A DNA stretch of 12,317 bases, taken from Planctomycetota bacterium. Lineage in GTDB: Bacteria; Planctomycetota; UBA1135; GCA-002686595. The DNA is taken from the NCBI GenBank assembly GCA_028823185.1, contig JAPKBY010000022.1, forward strand, positions 1-12,317, in the 5' to 3' direction. Positions 1 through 8,200 of this stretch are shown here, piece after piece (the stretch's first letter is position 1; the number at the start of each line of letters is the position of its first letter). The notes below the pieces were generated by a model. The model had not been told where the DNA came from. It ran no database searches and saw only the letters and a program-made list of their open reading frames with translations. Position numbers and translations under genes: made by a program.

Positions 1-528
1 AAGCAGCTCGAGCGCAGGACAAAGAGATATGTATCGAAGGCGAGCGAGGTCTTGAGCAAGCTGGGCTCTCGCATCCCTCTGCACCTGCTCCTCCCGACAG
101 GTGCAGGCAAGGATCTACAAGACAAGATGAAGGCGCTCGCGATCTCCCTCCTCATCGAAGATGCGACGCGTGAGGCAGAGGTCTCCTTTGATGAGCTCCT
201 CTTCCGCGCAGAGGATGCCCTTGGAGAGAGCTTGTCAGAAGAAGCAGAAGAGGCCATGGAGATGGAGCACATGCCCCGCCTCATCAAGATTTGCACACGC
301 CCCCTCGAGGTTCACCTCCACGCCGGGCCCGGCGAAGCCGGATGGACAGCGGAAGATCCGACAGGAACGGACCGCGCCTCCTTCCTCTTTATCGATCCCG
401 CCGGAGTCATCCGCGCTCAGCAGATCCCAACCTCTGAGCCGAACGCTGCCCTCGCGAAGTGGCTCAGGGTCTTCCGCTCGGGCGAGGCTCCAGCGCCAGA
501 GCGCCGGCCTTCAGAAGAGCACCGATAG
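1..528 (+). CDS. 3' end of an unrecognised protein gene (5' end outside window)
   Basis: The reading frame is open from base 1 to the TAG at 526-528, giving at least 175 residues. A TTG lies in frame at 52, but the frame continues to the window edge without a stop, so the true start is probably upstream. I do not recognise the family. The visible part is soluble-looking, with no membrane segment. It has a basic stretch at the left edge, a helical middle rich in Glu and Ala, including a run of acidic residues with EEAEEAMEME, and then a more beta-like region with LEVHLHAGPGEAGW and ASFLFIDPAGVIRAQQ. The last ~20 residues are Pro/Arg/Glu-rich and probably disordered. It converges on the minus-strand PH-domain gene, with 172 bases between the two stop codons. 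That it is a real gene is inferred from its coding-like composition and long open frame. Confidence 0.6.
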   Translation, partial: KQLERRTKRYVSKASEVLSKLGSRIPLHLLLPTGAGKDLQDKMKALAISLLIEDATREAEVSFDELLFRAEDALGESLSEEAEEAMEMEHMPRLIKICTRPLEVHLHAGPGEAGWTAEDPTGTDRASFLFIDPAGVIRAQQIPTSEPNAALAKWLRVFRSGEAPAPERRPSEEHR

Positions 529-544
529 CGCCTCATCGCTTTTT
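527..544 (+). terminator. weak terminator-like hairpin at the stop of the first gene
   Basis: The bases agcg at 527-530 can pair with cgct at 537-540 around a 6-base loop, and a run of five T (540-544) follows. The stem is only 4 bp and overlaps the stop codon, so this is a tentative intrinsic terminator. I see no stronger candidate in the 529-700 gap and nothing else recognisable there. Confidence 0.25.
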
Positions 545-700
545 AGAGCTTTTCCGTCCAAGTCACCCGAGAACCACGCAACTGGTTATTGGAAGGGCGG
601 GGATGACCCAGAGTTACTCGTTTTTAAAGCTCTTACTCTCTCGAGCTCTACGGCGCTCCCTGCTCCTTCCACCTCTCTCCCCTCCTGGGAATGATCGAGG

Positions 701-1237
701 CTAAGAACGATCAGCTACGCTCTTTTCGATGCGTCGCAGTGTGTCGCGGATGTCGACCATGATGCCGTCTTCGGTTGGCGCTGTCGGCACAGGTGCGGGA
801 ACGCCTCCCATCACGAGGTCGCGCTGGTCCAAGACCTTGTCCCTGAACTCAAGCGCGGTAACGACGCCCGGAAGCGCCGCTTGTCCCATGCTGTCCCCCT
901 GCCCTCCCCCACCTGCCGTCTCGATTTTCATAGTGCAGAGGCCGAAGTAGCGCAGCACAGGACCCTCATTGACCGCGAGGTCCGTGATCTTGTCGAGGGG
1001 GATGTTCTTCTGGACCTTAAACAAGAACCCTCTCCGGATGTTGAGCGAGCGCTCCGTGAGATCACAACCGAGCGACTCGTACTGCTTCTTGTGAACGATC
1101 CGTCCGAAGATCGCCCAGAGCGGAATCAGCGGGATCCCGATGAAGCTCACCAAGAGGACGAACAGGGGCTGCAGCATGAAGTAGGTCGGAAGACGCGAAT
1201 CGAACTCTGCCGAGGCGAGGATTTTTTCTTCTCTCAT
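701..1237 (-). CDS. membrane-anchored bacterial PH-domain protein (bPH2 / YdbS-like)
   Basis: The product is 178 residues. Residues about 18-48 are strongly hydrophobic and probably form a membrane hairpin, with a GIPLIPLW turn. A bacterial PH domain (bPH2, formerly DUF304) follows at about 51-136. The diagnostic signature is seen directly: a Y-x-L-T-E-R-like segment (CDLTERSLNIRRG, 58-70), then IPLDKITDLAV (79-89) and GPVLRYFGLCTMKIETAGG (92-110). The last ~40 residues are a Pro-rich linker and a charged helix. The frame stays open upstream to 1546, but that part has no domain character and overlaps the end of the preceding gene. I therefore start at the ATG at 1237, 40 bases after that gene's stop. 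No SD is visible. Members of this family are membrane proteins of poorly known role, and no substrate is implied. It is probably co-transcribed with the 1278-3332 gene. Confidence 0.82.
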   Translation of the reverse strand: MREEKILASAEFDSRLPTYFMLQPLFVLLVSFIGIPLIPLWAIFGRIVHKKQYESLGCDLTERSLNIRRGFLFKVQKNIPLDKITDLAVNEGPVLRYFGLCTMKIETAGGGGQGDSMGQAALPGVVTALEFRDKVLDQRDLVMGGVPAPVPTAPTEDGIMVDIRDTLRRIEKSVADRS

Positions 1238-1277
1238 AGCTGTGGAAACTACTTCGCGCTGTGCGCTCTGACACGAT

Positions 1278-3332
1278 CTATTCTGCCTCTTCTCCCCAAA
1301 CTCGCCTGACGTTGCGTTCGAAGCTCTCTTCCAGAACGTGCGCACCTTCTGGCGCTTCGAGGCGTCGCGCAGCGTCCGGTATGTAAGGAGCCTCGCTCGC
1401 GATCGACAACTGCTCACCGACACCGCGCAAGATCGCGTTGCGGTGCTCCATACGCACGGACCGGAAGCGCTCCTCCAGCTCAGCCACCTCCCCTGGTATT
1501 CCGCGCTCGAGGACCACGCCCGAGAGGTGGCCGAGCCCCCTCGCAAACTGTTCTGCGCGCTGAGGATCCAGCTCCACCAATGTGCTCAACGCTCTCTGAA
1601 AGAGCGCTCCGAACTCACTCTGGGCGTGTGGGAACTCGTGCGGAATGTTCGCGCCAGCGATCACCTCTGCGATCGCAGGGTCTGCGCGAGGGGTCTGAAG
1701 AGTGAGCCATTCAGCGAGTGTCCAACGCTGACTGTTCTCTCGCCAAAAGATTCGAACCGTGAGCCCCGCCCCGCGAGCCACCAGCCCCCGCACGTCCTCT
1801 GGGTAAGCTGATAGGAACTCGCGCGTGTCGAGGAAGGGTGCACCCTTCGCGGTCTCAGCCGCATTGGCCATGTACTGCTTCTGCGCCTCACACCAACCAG
1901 CGCCGATGTAGAGCTGCTCTCGCCAGGGAGACCCGAAGGTCTCGATGGTGGAGACGATCTCCTCGCGGTCTGGCTCCCACTCGCTCCACTTGCCTGGATA
2001 CTTGCCGATCACGGGGATGTTCGTCGGCTTGAACAGAGCGCGAGCAGTCTGAACGTAGTTGTAGCCCGCGTAGTGAGCGCCCGCACCCGTGTGTGTGAAC
2101 CCGAAGTCGATATAGGTCAGGTTGAAGGACGCAGCGAAGAAGCCGCCGCAGAGCAGCGCCCTCCCCGCCGCTCTCTTTAAACCACCGAGAGAGAGCCATC
2201 GATCAACGGTCACGGCAAAGAGGCAGAGAATGAAGAGGAAGTGCGGGAGATAGTAGCGGTATCCCTCTGCCTGCATGGGCGGTGCGAGGTCATAGAGCTT
2301 GAAGGTCGTGACGGCGTAGACGACCACGATCGCAGGAAAATAAAGCGCCAATGGCACGATCCGAGCGCTATCAAAGTTCGCGGTCTTAGCACCGCTGCTA
2401 AACACACCCAGCGCGAGCGCTCGCACTCCACGCATCGCCCCAGGTAGGGACGCGAACCACACCACAGCGGTTACGCATAGGAAGAGCGTCGCAGCGAGAG
2501 CTGCAGGCATACCAAAGAAGTCATCAAAGGTCGCAGCTCGCCCCAAGCGCTCCCAAGCAAACTCACTCGCTCGATCAAAAAAGCTCGGACCATCCTTAGG
2601 CAAGTTAGCTCCGACAAACTCTCCGCTCCGACCACCCGTGGCCCAGTTGATCGCGATGAGCGGCGAGGCACCGATCAATGCTCCAGGAATGAGCGACGAG
2701 AGGTCTCTCAGCGCAGAACGAACACCTCGAAGGCCGAGGTGCATAAAGCCTAGGAGCGCGATGGGGATAGCCGCACCCAGCAAGATAAAGAGCTGGAAGC
2801 CCATCGCGACTCCAGTGATAAAGAGCCAGCGACGATCACCGCCGCCGTGCTCTCTATGCAATCTGTAAAAGCACCAGAGGGTGAAGATCGCAAACGGGAT
2901 GTGCTCGAAGTGATTGCCGCCAGCGAAGACCGAATACTTCATCATCGTCGGAACAGGTCCGAGCGCGAAGAAGAGCGCACCGATGTTCGCCGCCCGCGCC
3001 GAGAAGTTCTCACGCAGAAAGAGGTGCAGGAAGATCAAGCCGCCGACGCCCAAGAGCGCTGGCACGAGCTTAAGCGCGAGGTAGCTCTCCCCGATGAGCG
3101 CGTAAATCGGCCAGGCCACGACGCCTGTAAAGAGCTGGCCTGCGGCGTTGTCGTAATGAAATTGAATAGGGATGTGGCCTGCACCCGAGAGGATCTTGGG
3201 GATCGTCCCCATCGGGTAGAGCTCATACTGCGGCATCACCGTCTCGTCGAAGGCGGTGTAGAGCAACAGCGCCCGCAATAGGGCGTAGACGGCTATAGCC
3301 GTCGCTAAGCCAGGCTTGAAGAGTGCACGCAT
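1278..3332 (-). CDS. GT-C-like multi-TM membrane protein with C-terminal G-x-G repeats
   Basis: The product is 684 residues. The first ~410 hold many hydrophobic helices: about 10-27, 72-105, 113-128, 143-156, 168-198, 211-228, 276-296, 325-343, 361-377 and 391-408. Acidic residues D29-E30 sit just after the first helix, where GT-C glycosyltransferases of the PMT/ArnT type carry their extracytoplasmic DE motif. This suggests a transferase using a lipid-linked sugar, but the match is by topology and motif only. Residues about 440-684 are not membrane-like and contain five G-x-G-like segments about 40 residues apart (near 477, 521, 560, 599 and 637), suggesting a helical repeat domain. The ATG at 3332 is the only good start: a TM helix follows at once, and no SD is seen. 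It leads a probable two-gene unit with the PH-domain gene. A non-catalytic membrane protein cannot be excluded. Confidence 0.75.
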   Translation of the reverse strand: MRALFKPGLATAIAVYALLRALLLYTAFDETVMPQYELYPMGTIPKILSGAGHIPIQFHYDNAAGQLFTGVVAWPIYALIGESYLALKLVPALLGVGGLIFLHLFLRENFSARAANIGALFFALGPVPTMMKYSVFAGGNHFEHIPFAIFTLWCFYRLHREHGGGDRRWLFITGVAMGFQLFILLGAAIPIALLGFMHLGLRGVRSALRDLSSLIPGALIGASPLIAINWATGGRSGEFVGANLPKDGPSFFDRASEFAWERLGRAATFDDFFGMPAALAATLFLCVTAVVWFASLPGAMRGVRALALGVFSSGAKTANFDSARIVPLALYFPAIVVVYAVTTFKLYDLAPPMQAEGYRYYLPHFLFILCLFAVTVDRWLSLGGLKRAAGRALLCGGFFAASFNLTYIDFGFTHTGAGAHYAGYNYVQTARALFKPTNIPVIGKYPGKWSEWEPDREEIVSTIETFGSPWREQLYIGAGWCEAQKQYMANAAETAKGAPFLDTREFLSAYPEDVRGLVARGAGLTVRIFWRENSQRWTLAEWLTLQTPRADPAIAEVIAGANIPHEFPHAQSEFGALFQRALSTLVELDPQRAEQFARGLGHLSGVVLERGIPGEVAELEERFRSVRMEHRNAILRGVGEQLSIASEAPYIPDAARRLEAPEGAHVLEESFERNVRRVWGEEAE

Positions 3333-3359
3333 TTGGTCAAAAGGAGGGTCGGAGAGGCC

Positions 3360-3397
3360 TCAGGGTGGCTTCTATGGACCTTTTTCATCCACCCTGA
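3360..3397. promoter_or_regulatory. perfect 9-bp dyad between divergent genes
   Basis: tcagggtgg at 3360-3368 and ccaccctga at 3389-3397 are exact inverted copies separated by 20 bases. The dyad lies in the 167-base gap between the divergent starts at 3332 and 3500, 28 bases from the minus-strand ATG. The position fits an operator for a dimeric regulator or a leader hairpin of the minus-strand transcript. No T-run follows directly on either strand, so a terminator is unlikely. Chance occurrence cannot be excluded from one copy. Confidence 0.35.
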
Positions 3398-3499
3398 ATC
3401 TCGTTCATCGGTAAGAATGATGAGGATCGGCCTGCGTACTCATAAGTTCAGGTCCATTCCGGGACTGAAACCACCCTTCTCATCTATATCACCCTAGCC

Positions 3500-5131
3500 A
3501 TGATCCAAGCACTCGGCCCCATCGCCCTCGCTCTCTGCGCAAGCCCTTCAGTGAACACGGCCCCCCAGAGCCCTCTCTTGGCCTCTGTCCCTGCAGACTC
3601 CATCTTCGTCGCGTCTTGCGATGACCCCGCTGCGCTTCGTGCCAACCTGCTCTCCCATCAATTTGTCCGCCTCTTCGACGGCGGCTCAGGCACTCCCTAC
3701 GTCACGGCAATCACAGATCTCATCTTGAGTGAGCCGGAGGGCGGAGACGTCCTCGGTGGCCTCGAGTTCGCTAAGCGCTTCTGCGACAGCTTCGACGGTC
3801 CTATCGTCGCCTTCGCCAACACAAGCGGCGCTGGCTTTATGACCACCTCAACCAGAGGCGGAGTGAAACTTCGCGCCGCGCTCGATGAGATGCTCATCGG
3901 CATGCCCGAAGCTGAGATTTCTGATCGTGGCACCCACCAAGGCTTTCAACTTCGCTCCATCAAACCTAAAGGTCGCGGACGCGGAGTGATGATCCGAGCC
4001 GAGTGGCAAAGCGTCACTGGACTTTTCATGGGTGATGGTGACGTCCTCTCCGCTGCGAAAGACAGCATCCAACGCTACATCTCACAAGCTAGCTCAGACA
4101 TCGGAGCGCAGCTCTTGAACGCACGCCCTCTGGCTGGAGCGACTGGCTCCCGCAGCGCGATCGACTTCATGCTCGACATCTCTCGAATAGCTGAGATGTC
4201 CGGCGCCCAAGAGGCCTCCGAGATGGGGCTAACGGAAGACTGCTGGATCTACGGCCGTGTGGACCTTGGCGGGCCCACCCAAGCCGAGGCTGTGCTCGAC
4301 CTTCGCCTCCCAGAGCGCGGACCTATCCCCGCCTTCCTCAACGTCCTCAAGCCTGTCATGGCTGATGACCTCAAGGTCATCCCTGCAGACGCGCTGTCGT
4401 TGACGGCGATACAGATTGACCTCGAGCTCTTGCTTGAGACGATCATCGAAGAAGGCGGACCTGAGGCAGAAGACAGCATCGATCAAGTTAGACAAGCCTC
4501 AATCGGGGCCACCGGTCGTGATCTCATTGACGAGCTCTTCCTCGGCATGACGGGCTACTTCGCCACTTATGAGCTTGAGCCCCCGACGAACCCCGATGAC
4601 ATCTCGAGTGTCCTCGGCGGACAGGGCGTCTTCGCCCTCGGAGTCCATGACTCTGAAGAGATGCTCGAAGTGCTAGATGATCTCATCAGCGTTGGCGGCG
4701 TTGACTCGATGATCGACTTCAGAGATTACAAAGACATCGAAATGTGGGTCGTCGACGTCGACGGCCTCAGTCCTGCTCTCGCCTTCATGGAAGGACACTT
4801 GCTCTTCTCAATGAGCACGGAATACATCGAGCGCGCGATTGATCACGCCATGACTCCGGGCTCTAAGAGCATCCTTCAGAGTCCGGCCGGTCGGCAGCTC
4901 CTTGAGTACGGCACAGGCGGTTTCTTCGTCTCATACCTCGACACCGCGCTCGCTGCATGGAGGACGCTCAACCAAGCCGCGATGGTGGCAGAACTAACCC
5001 CCGAGCTTCAGTTCCTCTCCAACATGCCGCAGATCGACCTCGCCGCTGTGAAGCGTGAGGTCAGAGGCTTGACCATCTCTAGCTTTGTACGCACAGCCAA
5101 AGGCCTTCTATACCGCGCAGAGAGCCGCTGA
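3500..5131 (+). CDS. probable exported DUF3352-like protein
   Basis: The product is 543 residues. A short hydrophobic N-terminus (about 3-14, followed by a Ser/Pro/Thr stretch) looks like a weak Sec signal peptide. The mature part opens with LLASVPADSIFVASCDDP and a helix ending SHQFVRLF. This resembles the 'PADT-x-hydrophobic' opening of DUF3352-type proteins, which are common in planctomycetes and of unknown function. The rest alternates beta strands and acidic helices, with a second similar unit late in the protein (MWVVDVDGLSPALAFMEGH then LLFSMSTEYIERAIDHA, about 414-452). I see no catalytic motif and no haem site. The ATG at 3500 has no SD; a TATATC at 3485-3490 lies so close that the transcript could be nearly leaderless. 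The gene is followed by a strong hairpin at 5170-5203, so it is probably monocistronic. The family call is tentative; coding status is secure. Confidence 0.7.
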   Translation: MIQALGPIALALCASPSVNTAPQSPLLASVPADSIFVASCDDPAALRANLLSHQFVRLFDGGSGTPYVTAITDLILSEPEGGDVLGGLEFAKRFCDSFDGPIVAFANTSGAGFMTTSTRGGVKLRAALDEMLIGMPEAEISDRGTHQGFQLRSIKPKGRGRGVMIRAEWQSVTGLFMGDGDVLSAAKDSIQRYISQASSDIGAQLLNARPLAGATGSRSAIDFMLDISRIAEMSGAQEASEMGLTEDCWIYGRVDLGGPTQAEAVLDLRLPERGPIPAFLNVLKPVMADDLKVIPADALSLTAIQIDLELLLETIIEEGGPEAEDSIDQVRQASIGATGRDLIDELFLGMTGYFATYELEPPTNPDDISSVLGGQGVFALGVHDSEEMLEVLDDLISVGGVDSMIDFRDYKDIEMWVVDVDGLSPALAFMEGHLLFSMSTEYIERAIDHAMTPGSKSILQSPAGRQLLEYGTGGFFVSYLDTALAAWRTLNQAAMVAELTPELQFLSNMPQIDLAAVKREVRGLTISSFVRTAKGLLYRAESR

Positions 5132-5169
5132 GTTCCCTGCTGACCAGCCCACCACGAGGCTGATAAACC

Positions 5170-5203
5170 AAGACCCGAGGGTGCATACGCACCGTCGGGT
5201 CTT
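5170..5203. terminator. strong hairpin after the 3500-5131 gene
   Basis: aagacccga (5170-5178) pairs with tcgggtctt (5195-5203), and ggtgc (5180-5184) pairs with gcacc (5189-5193) around the 4-base loop atac. This makes a 14-bp stem with a single G·G mismatch. No clean T-run follows on the plus strand (cccatag). On the minus strand the continuation is TTGGTTTATC, a little more T-rich. The best reading is a transcription terminator for the DUF3352-like gene, possibly bidirectional. Alternatively, it is the first hairpin of the leader of the 5222 gene. Confidence 0.6.
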
Positions 5204-5211
5204 CCCATAGA

Positions 5212-5241
5212 ATGAGGAGGCATGCTTGGTCTCCTCCTCAT
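5212..5241 (+). promoter_or_regulatory. hairpin enclosing the start codon of the PSCyt1 gene
   Basis: atgaggagg at 5212-5220 is the exact inverse complement of cctcctcat at 5233-5241. The 12-base loop (5221-5232) contains the ATG at 5222. The purine-rich gaggagg, which looks like a Shine-Dalgarno site but ends only one base before the ATG, is entirely inside the stem. In RNA this would mask the initiation region. A TAGAAT at 5208-5213 resembles a -10 box; if used, transcription would start almost at the ATG and the hairpin would be shortened or lost. Confidence 0.45.
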
Positions 5242-8200
5242 CGCCTCTCTCAGCCAAGACCCGGGCTCAGAATTTTTTGAGGCCAACATCCGCCCACTCC
5301 TCGAGGAGCGCTGCACTAAGTGTCACGGAGAGGAGAAGCAGAAGGCCGGCCTTCGCTTGGACCTCTATGGCTCAATCCTGATCGGAGGTGAGAGCGGCGC
5401 AGCTATCACGCCAGGCGATGTGGACGCCAGCCTCCTCCTTCACGCAGTCAGCTATGAAGACGAGTTTCTTCAGATGCCGCCGCGCAGCCAGCTTGCGGAG
5501 GATGAGCTCGCGACGCTGCGCGAGTGGGTGCTCATGGGGGCGCCGGGTCCGGTCACAGAGGGAGCAGGCGCAGTCCAAGTGGAAGCCTTCGATCTAGAAG
5601 AGCGCCTCAAGCACTGGTCCTATCAGCCGATCAGAGACCCCGAGACACCGACAGTCGGTCGCTCCCTATCGGGCAGCGTGTGGGCTCGCGATCCGCTCGA
5701 CTCCTTCATCGAACATCGCCTCCACGAAGAGGGACTAGAGCCAGCCGCAGAGGCAAACCGTGCGACCTGGCTGCGCCGCGTTCATTACGGCGTGACCGGA
5801 CTGCCGCCGAACGTCGCAGAGCAGCAAGCCTTCCTAGAAGACAGCAAGCCCGGAGCCTATGAACGAGTCATCGACGGGCTCCTAGCTTCGCCGCACTATG
5901 GAGAGAAGTGGGCGCGGCACTGGCTCGACTTAGTTCGCTATGGCGAAGGCCGCGGGCACGAGTTCGACTACATCATCCCTAACGCCTATGAATACCGCGA
6001 CTACCTCACGCGAGCGCTCAACGCAGACGTGCCCTACGACCGCTTTGTGACTGAGCACATCGCCGGCGATCTCGTGGAAGAGCCGCGACTCAATCCGACC
6101 GAAGGCTTTGACGAGTCGATCCTCGGGACGGGCTTTTGGTACCTCGGCGACGAGGTCCACTCTCCCGTTGACATTCAAGGTGATGAATCCGATCGAGTCG
6201 CCAACCAGATCGAGGTGTTCTCCAAAACATTCCTAGCGATGACCGTCTCCTGCGCGCGCTGCCACGACCACAAGTTCGACCCCATCCCCACCGAGGACTA
6301 CTACGCCCTCGCCGGCTTCCTCCACAGCTCCTCCTATCGCCAGGTCCTCTTCGAGTCCCTGCACAAGAACACGCTCGTCGCCGAAGCGCTCGCCGAGCTC
6401 GACGCCGAGCGCGGACCCGACACCCGTCGAAGCTTCGCCGAGGCGCTCCGGCCAAGCCTTGAGCGTGTCGAGGAGCGCCTCCGCGCCACGCGCGAGGTCC
6501 TCAACTACGAGCCAATGGATGTGGACGAGAAAGCGCCCCTCCCAGAGGGCCTAGAGGTCATCTTCGAGGACTTCGAAGACGACTCTTGGGGCGCTTGGGA
6601 AGTTGAGGGAGATGCCTTCGGTGCCGGGCCCCCGCTCCTCTCGGACATCCCGGACTACCACAAGGTCAAGCTCAAGGACTGGCGCGGCGGGCGCTTTGTG
6701 TGCTCGCACAGAAACCCGGCGGGCGTGGATTCAACAAATTACGAACCAGTCGGATTGGACGCTCGCACAGGCAGACTCCTGAGCCCGGAGTTCACCATTG
6801 AGCACGACTACCTCCACTTCCTCGTCTGTGGTGGGGACGACGTGCAGAAGACCGCGGCGAGGCTCCTGGTCGACGGTGAAGTGGTCCTCGCCCGAGCAGG
6901 CTCCAAGGACGGTGTCTTCAGGCCGGCCTCTTTCAATATGTCCGAGTGGCGAGGAAAGCGGGCGCGCTTCGAGGTCGCAGACGAAGGCGGAGGTAGCTGG
7001 GGACACATCGGCGTGGACCACATCGTCTTCAGCAACCGCGGCGACTCAAGAGCGATCGCGCGCGCGCAACAAGAGGAAGAGCAGAGAGCTCGCTTCGCAG
7101 CCGTACGAGAGGTCGCTGATAAACGCGACGTAGACCACGACGCTCTCAGCGATTGGACCTTAGCCGTCACTGATGCACGCGAAGACGCGAAAGATCCGCT
7201 CCACGCTTGGGCGAGACTCTGCGACGGATCACCCCTTGAGCGCTCACCCGCTTCCGCAGCGCGGACCATGCCCCCGGAGACCGCGATCCTCTTCTCCTAC
7301 AAGGACGCCTCACACCCGACCGCTTGGATTCAGGACGGAAACCTCTTCGGCTCAAGTCCGCGGACGCTGGGCTCTGCCTCCTTCAGCGCAGACCCCGCCT
7401 GGCCCATCTCCGGCTTCACCAAATCAGCAGGCGCATACGTTGACCCTGCCTGGGCGAGGCTTGAATTCGGATTTGGGGTCAACGGCTTCACCAAGAGCCC
7501 GTCCTCGGCTACTCCTGGCAGCCTCCTCAACTGGAACCTCTCAGGTAGGACTCTGAGGACGCCGACCTTCCTCCCCGAGCACGGCCTGGTCCACTACCTC
7601 GTCCGCGGCTCAGGTCGCTGCTTCGCCGCCATCGACTCGCATCGGATGATCGCCGGGCCGTTGCACGACGAATCTATAAAGCGCTTCGAAGCTCAACATG
7701 GGTGGCGATGGGAGACCCATGATCTGAGGGAATATGTCGGGCACAAGGTTCACCTTGAGTTCACCCCTGTCGAGGGCGTGTCGGATTTCGCTGTCGCCCT
7801 CATCGTGGAGGGTCCTACTCGACCCGCCGCTCCTGAGGAGTGGAGCTTAGAGCTGGAAGGCACCGACGCAGACGCCTTCGCTGCCAACTTCGCAGAGCTC
7901 CTCGGCCAAGCCGTAGAGAGCCTGATCGTTCCAGGACCCTCTCAAGGAGAAGAGAGCCCGCACTCCGCGGCCCTCCTCGATTGGATCGCGCTCCACCCAG
8001 AGCTCTTTCCCGAGGTTGACGGGGACGCGCTCAGCCGCGCCGTCGCCCCACACATCGAACAGCGCGTCGCGCTCCTCAACTCCATCGGGACTCGCTCTCG
8101 CGCTGCACCCGCGATGCTCGACGGGAGCGGCGTCAACGAGCGCGTCTTCATCCGAGGTAACCACACCACCCCCGGAGAGGTCGCCCTCCGCCGCCTTCCG

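Noticed and set aside
161..704. Open frames at 161-694 and 459-704 on the plus strand
   Set aside because: They overlap the first gene in other frames and have Ser/Arg/Pro-rich, low-complexity translations typical of shadow frames in GC-rich DNA.
692..713. 6-bp inverted repeat tgatcg/cgatca over the PH-domain stop codon
   Set aside because: Short stem, 10-base loop and no T-run on the minus strand, so no better than chance.
1238..1546. N-terminal extension of the PH-domain gene (open frame to 1546)
   Set aside because: It overlaps the 3' end of the GT-C-like gene out of frame, is Ser/Arg-rich without domain character, and the TM plus PH domain begins right after the ATG at 1237.
3527..3541. 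Lipoprotein signal in the DUF3352-like protein (LALC)
   Set aside because: The residue before the Cys is Leu, where a lipobox needs Gly, Ala or Ser.
4229..4495. Antisense open frames inside the DUF3352-like gene (and similar ones throughout 5222-10533)
   Set aside because: They lie opposite strongly supported coding regions, have no recognisable domains and no start signals.
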